Assembly: GCA_036365145.1 (NCBI GenBank)
Contig: JAEOAD010000029.1
Coordinates: forward strand, 24,359,001 to 24,423,000
DNA: 64,000 nucleotides
Origin: Orientallactaga sibirica
Taxonomy: Eukaryota; Chordata; Mammalia; Rodentia; Dipodidae
Direction of reading: 5' to 3'
The translations under genes were made by a program, and so were the position numbers. The notes below the pieces were generated by a model, which worked only from the letters and a program-made list of their open reading frames with translations, did no database searches and had not been told where the DNA came from. Of the stretch, positions 55,588 through 64,000 are shown in pieces. Every line of letters starts with the position of its first letter. The first letter of the stretch is position 1.

Positions 55588-57463
55588 TGAGGTGATTTGA
55601 TTTAGGTGTCCCCATTTTCTGAATGTTAGGTCCCCAGTTGGTGACAGTTTGGGAATTGCATCCTCTTAGAGGTGATATATTGTTGGGGGTAGGCTTATGG
55701 GTTTTAGAGCCAGCTTCCCCTCACCAGTGTTTGGCACACTCTCCTGCTGCTGTTGTCCACCTGATATTGGCCAGGAGGTGATGCCCACTCTCTGTTCATG
55801 CCATCATTTTCCCCTGCCATCATGGAACTTCCCCTTGAGTCCGTAAGCCAAAATAAACCTTTCTTCCCACAAGCTGATATAGGCAAGGCATTTTTTTGTC
55901 AGCAGTATGAAGTTGAATGCAACAGTAAAATTGGTACAGAAAGTAGGGTCATTGCTGCTAGAAATCTGACTGTGTGGTTGCTGTTGGCCTTATGGAACTG
56001 ATTTGTGGGAGGAGTATGGATAGATTTGAAGTCTTTGCCCAAGGGACTCCTTGCAATATTGTAAGTACAGCTTGATGGATCATTCCAGTCAGAGTTGAAA
56101 GACCTGAATGCATTAAGAACTATGGACTATGAGGTTTGGCTTGTGAGGGTGAGAAAGAGATTTGCCTGGACTGAGCTAAAAGCAGTGTAAGAGGTTTGCT
56201 GTTATTCCCATGTCCTGAGAACTTGTTCAGATTTGCGTTACATAGAAATGGAATGGTGTGGACAGAGGGGTATGGCACACAAAGAAATAAAATTTGTGCC
56301 TAACCTGCAGGCCATTCAGCTCCAATTGTTTGAGAGTACAACCAGTTAGACTGAGCCAGCTGATCTGCAGTGGGACAACAGGAAGAATGCAGTCTTTTGA
56401 AGGACAGGAATACTGAGTGTCCTGTTCTTCAAAGTCAGCTTTATCCCCCCCACCCCAGATTAACAAATTGGTAGCCCACCTGGTAGTACAGAGTATAATC
56501 AATGCAGGAAAGAAAGGGCAATTGAATTTGCAACACTGCTTTGTATTTTGGGAAATGGCTATGAGCAGTGTGAAGCAGTCTTGTTGATTTACCTGCTCGG
56601 AGGCCTAATGAAGCTATGAGGATGAAACATGCATTGCATTAGAGATCCACTGGAGATGCCAGGACTATGGGATTGCTACCAAATAGAGCCGCTGGTACTG
56701 AATGAAGTGAACAACCTAGATGGAGGAGTGGAATTGGAACTCCAGAGACTCCTCAGTGGTTAGAATTATTAGACTTGGAGACTTTCCCTTGACTAGAGTT
56801 GTCAGACCTGGAGCTACATAGTTTGGTGTTTGACCTGTGTGTTATAAATCTTGTATTGGCTGCATTTTTATTTTTTTTTTTTTGCCATGCCCAATGGTAT
56901 CTTTTGCAATGTGAATATTTACTCTGTGCCATTATTGTGTGTTTTATTTATTTATTTATTTGGGTATTATGACTCACTTAAAAGACCTTGGACTATGGTG
57001 ATATTTGAACATCATTGGGATTTATAAAAACTGTGGGGATTTTTAAAATAAGACTTAATGCATTGCATTTTATATCACATTTATATTTTATATGGTTATC
57101 AGTTTATGGGGGTCAGGATGGAATGTGGTAGTTTGATTCAGATGTCTCCCATAAACTTATATGTGCTGAATATTAGGTCCCCATATGGTGACAATTTGGG
57201 AACTGGATCCTCCTATAGGTCATGTATCATTGGGAGTGGGATTATTGGCGTTATAGCTAGCTCCCCTTGCCAATGTTTAGCACACTCTGCTCCTGCTGTT
57301 GTGTACCTGATTTTGGTGAGGAGGTGATTTCCATTTAGGCCATCATTTTCCTCTGCTAACATGGAACTTCCCCTAGAGTCTGTAAACCAAAATCAACCTT
57401 TTCCTTCCATAAACTGCTCTTGGTCAGGTGTTTTCTTCTAGGAACATAAAGTTGACTGCAACA
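55588..57463 (+). mobile_element. Complete ERVL-MaLR-like LTR retrotransposon
   Basis: The 5' LTR (55,588-55,924, TGAGGTGATTTGATT...GAATGCAACA) and 3' LTR (57,124-57,463, TGTGGTAGTTTGATT...GACTGCAACA) bracket about 1.2 kb. Directly after the 5' LTR comes ATTGGTACAGAAAGTAGGG, a leucine-tRNA-type primer site. CCTAT (55,583-55,587) and TCTAT (57,464-57,468) are a 5-bp target duplication with one change. LTRs carry the signal-like CCAAAATAAACCTTTC. The pair is clearly diverged (many substitutions), so it is older than the element at 15.8 kb. The internal region has no gag or pol motif. Confidence 0.93.
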
Positions 57464-57559
57464 TCTATTGTGGCCTAAAAAAACATCAGGTGACTGTTCC
57501 ATTGCTCTTCTGCCTGATCTTGTTTTAAAACAGAATCTTTGACAGATTCTGGATCTTGC

Positions 57560-57717
57560 AGGGCTCTAAATGATTCTTTGTTCCTTTATGGGACTGAGAT
57601 TACATACCACACAGCTATGGTTCAACTGCATTTACATGTAATCTGGATATTTAATTGTACCCGTCTTTTGTTTGCAGAGGAAGTGCACTTAACTACTGAT
57701 CCATCTCTCTAGCCCAT
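57560..57717 (-). mobile_element. Diverged tRNA-derived SINE
   Basis: Reversed head CTACTGATCCATCTCTCTAGCCC at the right end and TTTGTTTGCAGAGGAAGTGCAC before it. The rest is too changed to align with the common SINE. Confidence 0.5.
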
Positions 57718-59476
57718 TTTGTGATTTTTTGGCTCAAATGGTCAAACTCTTTGGTCTCTGTGGCTCTGTTCATATAAAATTCAAAAGTACCCTAGACATG
57801 CTGTAATGATAGTATAGCATTAAATGTTATAGTTAGATTACCCCACTGGTGCACAGAAAGTCTGTAGCATGATGCTTGTTTATTTATCTGCTTATATCAT
57901 GATTAGACTGTGATGATTTATACTGTGGTAGACCTTCATCTTCTCTGAGAGAAGTGTTTGCAATTTTATGTCTATATCTGGCTTATTATTCCTATTTATC
58001 CCTAATATGAGTGTCCATTACTACAATCGTCTATTACAGACAGTGAAGAAAAATATATTTATAAAATCAATAATAGAAGCAAAATCAAACAATAAAAATT
58101 AAAGTTTCATCATAGCATATTAATTTATTATATGATTGAATATGATTTTAAGATACCATAATGACTGTCATGGTATTCAGAATGCAGTACAGAAAAGAAG
58201 CACTTGTATTGATAAGTATTTTGGGTTAGGAGGGTCATAGATATACACATATACTTATAAACAACATTTCAACCAAAAGTGCTATTTGATCACTCAAAAC
58301 CATAATGGAGCTGATAAATTCCATTCACCCAGTAACATTATACCAAACATAATGTCAGTATGACTCATGTATTTTTAATGATATAAAAAACTGTGTGCTG
58401 CTACTTGTGTAAAAGTACAGCACATTGTTATAAATAATACCTAATACTTGAAATACTGTTAGGACTATGCTACTGGCTTTTGCATTTACTATGCTTTGTT
58501 TCTTATCAATAGTTTTAAGTGGATAACTTCTACTCATAAAAATGTTAAGCAATCCAACTGCATCAGTGGAGTTTTTTGACAGGTATGTTATAAGGGGCAT
58601 ATCAAAGAATATCAATGTTCCATGTAGACTTTAGCCTTTACACCACTCAGTAGTACTGGATGCACATGTAGGTTACTTATCTGACCCTACATCAGCCTAT
58701 ACATATATCTGCTTTGTCATAGTTTTAATAAGGTTCTTGAAAAGTTAAAATAAAAACTGAATTATAAAATGCTTATCAAGTAAGGCTATTGAGAAAATAC
58801 TTTGTGTCTTAAACTCTACTACATTACAAGTATAAACTATAAGAAGTTTATAGAAGTAAATACTTAAATATTTAAAACACAGAGATTTTTTTAAATTCAG
58901 TACAATCTAAGTACATGTCATTGATAAAGTCAAGAGTGCTATGAAGTAACATCCCACCATCCTGTGTACTTACAAATGACACACTTGCTTACTCAAGAGA
59001 TATCCAATGCTGTAAGCATCATATCTAAAAATGATTCTATATACGTATAACATTTTTAATCTTTTATATTGTATTTCACTACATTGATCAGTTTAAATAT
59101 AGTTAGCAAAATACCACTTTGTTATAATCACCTACAATATTCAGTACAGAAGTATGCCATGTGGGTTTGTAGCATCAGAGCAATATGCTATTTAGTCTAG
59201 CTGTGTAGTGAGCTATAGCATCTAGACTTGTATGTGTACATTCTGGTATTTGCACAATGACAAAATTGCCTAACCATGCATTTTCCGAATGCTTTCCAGT
59301 TGTTAAATGACACAAGACTGTACATAATAGTAGCATAAAAGCTCCAATTAAAGTTTATAGCAGAAGAGAAAAGAAATAAAGGAGCTCAGAGAAGGATTAA
59401 GGGTAGGAAATAAATACTTAAATAAATACTTAAGGTATATCACGAAAAAGGTAAGGCCCCCAAAGGAAAGTGTATT
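57718..59476. other. Long AT-rich interval, nothing recognised
   Basis: About 1.75 kb without transposon signature. The 86-codon reverse frame at 58,355-58,615 has no recognised domain. Confidence 0.4.
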
Positions 59477-59665
59477 GGGGCTAGAAACATGGCTCAATGG
59501 TCAAAGTCATTTGCTTGCAAAGCCTGCTGGCCAAGGGTTCATTACCCAAGCAACCAATGTAAGCAGACACAAGAACTGGCATAAACTTCTAGTGTTAGTT
59601 TACAGTGGCAAGAGGATCTGGCACACAATACACACACACATACGTGCAATTGTACATAACTAAAT
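59477..59665 (+). mobile_element. Diverged tRNA-derived SINE
   Basis: Head GGGGCTAGAAACATGGCTCAATGG, GCTTGCAAAGCCTGC, B-box-like GGGTTCATTACCC, then GTTTACAGTGGCAAGAGG-CTGGC and a CA-rich end. Confidence 0.75.
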
Positions 59666-59987
59666 AATTTGTTTACAAAGTAATGGGAACAATATTTCTA
59701 GATTCACAGGTATTTAGGGAAAGTAAAGATGCTAATTCTAGCCACAATATTATATTTTTCATTGAAATCATTTGAAGATACATTAAATGACTGATTTATA
59801 TGTTATCTGGTAATGTGAATAATTAGTGGCTTAAAATTCAATCAATTAGGAATCCCTTTAGTAACAAATAATGGTCTCGAACTTTTCTAAAGAAAACATG
59901 GCCTGTTAGGGCAAATGTATTTGACAATAAGGACAATAAGAATATTGATATAATACGATAATATATGAGATGATACATGAATGGTAA

Positions 59988-60105
59988 GTCCATGAGATGG
60001 ATCTCAGCAATTGGAAGGCAAAGACAGGCAGATCATTGAGGCTCCCTGCCCAGCTATTCTAAACTTCTTGCCAATCTCCAAGACCAGTTAGAGACCTTTT
60101 AAAAA
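59988..60105 (+). mobile_element. B4/RSINE-like fragment
   Basis: GGATCTCAGCAATTGGAAGGC, GACAGGCAGATCATTGAGGC and CTCCAAGACCAGTTAGAGACC follow the order of the B4/RSINE 3' half. The tRNA head and tail are missing. Confidence 0.65.
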
Positions 60106-60308
60106 AAAATAGGTGTGTTATTTATTTATGAGATTGAGAGGGAGAGGCAGATAGGGAGAGAGAGAGAGAGAATGGGTGCCTCCAGCCGCTGCAAACTCCA
60201 GATGCATGTACCACCTTATGCCTCTGGCTTATGTGGGCCCTAGAGAATCAAACCTGGGTCCTTTGGCTTTACAAGCAAGTTCCTTAACCACTAAGCCATC
60301 TCTCTAGC
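60106..60308 (-). mobile_element. tRNA-derived SINE (DIP/B2-like), full length
   Basis: Tail TTATTTATTTATGAG and GA-rich tract, GCCGCTGCAAACTCCAGATG, CCACCTTATGCCTCTGGC, reversed B box GAGAATCAAACCTGGG and head TAAGCCATCTCTCTAGCC. Confidence 0.94.
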
Positions 60309-61637
60309 CTAATATCTTATTTTAAATAATGACAAATGGCATTTGAGATAAAAAACACCTGAGATTGTTCAGGGCCTCCACACATATGTGCATACATACC
60401 TGTACATACATATGAACCAATGTATACATGAACATGCACACACACACACACACACATCCATGAGTTGGAGGAAGAAACATGAAGGAAACAATTTAGTATG
60501 GAGTGAAGACAAAAATCAAAACAATAGTTAATGCGTACTTGTCAATGATGTGTAATAGATATAATTTCAGTAGAAACTCAGTAAGAAATACAGGGAAACA
60601 CAATATGAATATATGAACCACATAATATGAATTCTGGTTTAGTTCATGGAACAAAGCACGAAACTGCTTCTAGTTTCATTTCTTCAATAGGAATGATACT
60701 ATCTACCTCATTCACATATGGAAAGGGTTGCATAGTTATTAACCATAATAATGCCTAAAATGCTAAAAGTTACTTAATGTCTAGTAATTTGTCAGACAGT
60801 AAGATTATATGAATATATTTGAGAGTTAACTATTGTTTTATGTCCACTTTACCAGTTTCATCTAAAATGTAGAAGTGTTTGTTTATTTTTCAGGTAAATC
60901 ATTATTCAAACAGGCAGAATATTGTTCCTACACATACTAGTAAAAAGTTATCACCATGTCAATATTCATTGTGTAAGTAAAAATTAAGAAATTATGCATG
61001 TGAGTAAAATGCATGTAAACTTGTTAAATATTGAACTTGATATAGCATTGCCATCTGATAGACAAAATTTCATATTTATGAAAAAATAAAGAGTATATTA
61101 GGATGTAACAGTTGATATCATGATTTGGGGGACAAAGCCAATAAGGAAAATGATGGTTAGGTAATGACTTATCTTGTCTCTCAGGGAATCATGTCTTGAA
61201 ATATATTGTTAAATCATTTGTAGTTACAAGTTATGCTGTGGAAAAACCTTTTCTCTTGACAGAGATTATTCAAAGGAAAAGCTTGCTGCACTTCCCAGTT
61301 CATAGCAGAAGTAATGTTTATGCTCCTCCAAAGAAGGTGAATATGCCTAAGGCAGCTGGCACCATTTTGTGTGGTGCATGTGTTCACACTTTGAAAAGGA
61401 GATGGAGTCTCGTGAATTCAAACCCTCCACTTCATTTAATTTATGATCTGCATTAGCAGTAGTACTGGAAGGCATGGCAGATAGTTAAGTGTTTCTACTC
61501 TATTAGGACCAAAGCCACTTAGCTAATACCAATAAACTTAAGTTTCTCCCACTTCTCAGCAGGAGAAAACAATGGCATTTTACTCAAAAATGAGCCTGAG
61601 GATCAATAATACTATTATAAATTATTATAAATTACTT
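60309..61637. other. AT-rich interval with short (CA)n
   Basis: (CA)n at 60,436-60,455. The frame at 61,196-61,456 (86 codons) has no domain I recognise. Nothing else. Confidence 0.4.
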
Positions 61638-61908
61638 TTTAAATGTTTTTTACTTTATTTATTTTTGGAGAGACAGAAAGAGACAGACAGAGAGAGAAAG
61701 GGAGAAGGAGACAGATAGAGAATGGGCGTGTCAGCAGTCTCTCAGCTGCTGTGAACGAAATCCAGATGTGTGCGCCCCCTTGTGGGCAAGTGCAGCATTG
61801 CACCCTTGCCTCACTTTGCATCTGGTTAAATGTGGGACCTGGAGATTGGAACCCGGTTCTTCGGCTTAGCAGGCAGGCGCCTTAACCGCTAAGCCATCTC
61901 TCCAGCCC
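61638..61908 (-). mobile_element. tRNA-derived SINE, long-body variant, well preserved
   Basis: Full tail, GA-rich tract, GCTGCTGTGAACGAAATCCAG, the extra block with CCCCCTTGTGGGCAAGTGC and CATTGCACCCTTGCC, GCATCTGG, reversed B box and an intact head (TTAACCGCTAAGCCATCTC). It keeps several CpG sites, so it is probably one of the younger copies. Confidence 0.94.
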
Positions 61909-62099
61909 TATAAATTATTTTATAAAGTAGAAAGTATATCAATGATTATTAGTCTTAGGCTAGAACTGGAAGAAGTTAGATTGAAACTTAAATGATAAAT
62001 CATTCATTTTTTGACATAGAGACATACAATTTACATCAGTTCATACAAGGTCAAACATTCATTAAATGCAATGTTAGATTAGAAATTGTTACCATCTAT

Positions 62100-62325
62100 A
62101 TGGGTTGGAAAATTGGCTTAGTGATTAAGGTGCTTGCAAGACCCAGGATTGATTCCTCAGAACCCATATAAGCCAGATGCACAAGGTGGCACATGCATCT
62201 GGACTTCATTTGCAGTGGCTTTCCCCTGAATTCCCATTCTCTCTCTTTGCCTCTCCCTCTCTCTCTCTCTCTTGAATAATTTAAAATAAAAAAATAAAAT
62301 TAAAATTAAAAAAAATTACCATAAC
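62100..62325 (+). mobile_element. tRNA-derived SINE (DIP/B2-like), full length
   Basis: GGGTTGGAAAATTGGCTTAGTG, a B-box-like GGATTGATTCC, AGCCAGATGCACAAGGTGGC, CATGCATCTGGACTTCATTTG, CCCATTCTCTCTC and tail AAAATAAAAAAATAAAAT. Confidence 0.94.
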
Positions 62326-62344
62326 TAATAACTATTCAATTTTC

Positions 62345-62465
62345 CATGACCCACATTAGCCAGATGCACAAGGTGGCTCATGCATCTGGAATTTGTTTAC
62401 AGTGGCTGAAGGCCCTGGTGTGTCAAATCTGTCTTTCATAATATAAGTAAAAATATTAAAAAGAA
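62345..62465 (+). mobile_element. tRNA-derived SINE, head missing
   Basis: Starts in the body (GACCCACATTAGCCAGATGC) and continues GGTGGCTCATGCATCTGG, AAGGCCCTGGTGTGTC and a short A-rich tail. It lies 20 bases after the previous SINE in the same orientation. Confidence 0.88.
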
Positions 62466-62523
62466 AGGTAGATAGTGAACACAAGATGACAGTGCTGTGG
62501 TATGACATAGCATATTGCTTTAT

Positions 62524-62726
62524 GGCAAATATTTGCAAGAAGAGAGAGAGAGAGAGAAAGAGAATGGGTGCACACCAGGGCCTCTAGCCCATGCAAATGA
62601 ACTCCAGATGGATGTGTCACTTTATGCATCTGGATTTATGGCTTTAAGTGGGTGCTGGGGGAATCAAATCCAGGTTGTTATGCTTACAGGCAAGTGCCCT
62701 AAGTGTTGGGCCATCTCTCCAGCCCT
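62524..62726 (-). mobile_element. tRNA-derived SINE (DIP/B2-like)
   Basis: GA-rich tract, CAAATGAACTCCAGATGG, CACTTTATGCATCTGG, GGGGGAATCAAATCCAGG and reversed head TGTTGGGCCATCTCTCCAGCCC. Confidence 0.93.
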
Positions 62727-63190
62727 CTATTTTTTATACAATAAAAATTTTCATTTACAAATTTTATTAAAATAATTTTCATTAAAATTTTAAATTAAAA
62801 TATAGAATCACCTTCATTCACCTGACTTCTGCCTTCCTCCATAATCACCTTCTACTGTTCTACTATTTCTTCTTCTATACTGATGCATTTTTTTTCTTCT
62901 AACCAATCATCTTCAACAATGCAAATACAGGCCTAATATCATGCAGTTCTTGTACAGGTAAGGAAAGCCCATGTGAGGTTACAAATACAATGACCACTTT
63001 GTTTCTGGAAGACAGGATTCCAAAACACTGTTGCCTGTCTTTTTACTCTTACTTTCTTACCACCATTTCTTCTGCTGTAGTTGCTGAGCCATTGGAGGGT
63101 GTGATAGAAATGTCGTATTAAGTGATGAACACTCAAGCATCACTTCTCAAGTCAAATATTGTTGATATCAAATAATGTAGAAATATATTT
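62727..63190. other. AT-rich interval, nothing recognised
   Basis: No repeat boundary or coding signal. Confidence 0.4.
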
Positions 63191-63202
63191 TGAAACAATT
63201 CT

Positions 63203-63472
63203 CTTTTTTTAAAGAGCCTTAGTTTTATTTCTTTTTTTCTTCCTTTCTTTCTTTTCTTTTTTCAAAGATTTTTTTTAAATTATTTATTTATTACAGACAG
63301 AGAAAGAGAGAGAGAATGAGAATGGGCTCACCAGGGCCTCTAGCCACTGCAAGTGAACTCCAGATGCATGTGCCACCATGAGCATCTGGCTTACGTGGGA
63401 TCTGGAGAATAGAACCTGGGTCCTTAGGTTTCTCAGGCAAGCACCTTAACCACTAAGCCATCTCTATAGCCC
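63203..63472 (-). mobile_element. tRNA-derived SINE with long T/CT-rich tail
   Basis: A 12-bp target duplication TGAAACAATTCT at 63,191-63,202 and 63,473-63,484 defines the unit. The body and head are standard (CTCCAGATGCATGTGCCACC, GAACCTGGGTCC, TAAGCCATCTCTATAGCC). The tail side is about 80 bases longer than usual (TTTCTTCCTTTCTTTC-type sequence). Confidence 0.95.
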
Positions 63473-63484
63473 TGAAACAATTCT

Positions 63485-64000
63485 TTAGTATAAGTATAAA
63501 TTACCATTTTTAAAAGATATAAGCACATTTTCATATTAGTGACATGGACAAGAAAACAGACTTGTCTATTTTTACATGAAGTTTTAAATCTTGATGGAAT
63601 ATTTGCTACTCTAGCATATGGGCCATTTTATATGTTTTTAAGGGTTGATTTTTTTCATATTCTTTCATATAACTATGTACTACAAAATGGCAAAAATATA
63701 TTAAGAGATATTTCAGAAATTAGTGTAAGTTTTTTCCTAATCACAATCAAAATTAATTTCATGACCTTTTAATTGTTTTACATAATTCATCAGTAATTCA
63801 AACACATATTTTTAAAAGTATAACATTTCAACATAAAACAACCTAAAAGTATGATAACTAGATAATTCCATGCTAAAAATAAAACAAGGAAATTTTTAAA
63901 GTGTTTCCATTTTGAAATTAAACCAATATGTTTCTTTAAGAATGCTCACTGTATTTACAGTACATCACAACAATTATTTACATACAAGAATCTTGAGTCT
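63485..64000. other. AT-rich interval, nothing recognised
   Basis: A 77-codon frame at 63,539-63,772 has no recognised domain. The window ends here. Confidence 0.4.

Noticed and set aside
2845..63472. tRNA-like sequences with A and B boxes
   Set aside because: All are heads of SINEs with bodies, A-rich tails and often target duplications; none folds into a separate tRNA gene by my reading.
1..64000. CRISPR arrays, operons, bacterial promoters or a prokaryotic defence system
   Set aside because: The DNA is mammalian: dense SINE, LINE and LTR content, long microsatellites, no gene clusters. The tandem repeats seen have no spacer structure.

Overview
This window is a piece of mammalian nuclear DNA, AT-rich and almost certainly from a rodent. 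I found no intact protein-coding gene, no host exon with convincing splice context, and no tRNA, rRNA or other structural RNA gene. What can be read is a dense, multi-layered deposit of retrotransposons separated by AT-rich sequence that I cannot assign. The organism is inferred from the repeats. There are 7SL-derived B1-type SINEs, B4-like SINEs, LINE-1 3' ends, ERVL-MaLR elements, and about 18 copies of a tRNA-derived SINE. That SINE has a tRNA-like head ending in a box-B-like GGTTCRATTCC, a body containing CCAGATGCA...GCATCTGG, and a CT-rich/AAATAA tail. This form fits the DIP-type SINE of dipodoid rodents (jerboas and relatives). That placement rests on memory, not on a search.

Layout. 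0-3 kb: minus-strand LINE-1 3'-end-like DNA, then a 192-bp tandem array (3.7 units). 3-7 kb: a 1-kb block that recurs inside the endogenous retrovirus at 38 kb, unassigned retrovirus-like debris split by a solo MaLR LTR, then an unrecognised LTR-like segment that has a second, inverted copy at 46.3-46.9 kb. 7-11 kb: three LINE-1 fragments. 13.7-20.4 kb: SINEs, a complete minus-strand MaLR element with perfect 5-bp target duplications, a LINE-1 tail and a truncated MaLR. 21-29.6 kb: SINEs, microsatellites, an ERVL (MLT2-like) LTR and a LINE-1 ORF2 scrap. 29.66-32.90 kb: a nearly perfect tandem duplication of 1.62 kb. 33-35.7 kb: SINE, MLT2-like LTR and unassigned DNA. 35.7-45.1 kb: a nested structure in which a 7.2-kb gammaretrovirus-like provirus sits inside the internal region of a MaLR element. 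46-57.5 kb: the inverted LTR-like segment, two further complete MaLR elements, a solo MaLR LTR and long unassigned AT-rich stretches. 57.5-64 kb: unassigned DNA and a cluster of tRNA-derived SINEs.

Nothing here works together as a pathway. The logic is historical: MaLR elements landed, SINEs and the provirus inserted into some of them, and a very late duplication copied 1.6 kb. The provirus retains LTRs, a proline-tRNA-like primer binding site, capsid, reverse transcriptase, RNase H, integrase and Env transmembrane relics. All are broken by stops, frameshifts and large deletions, so it is dead as a coding unit.
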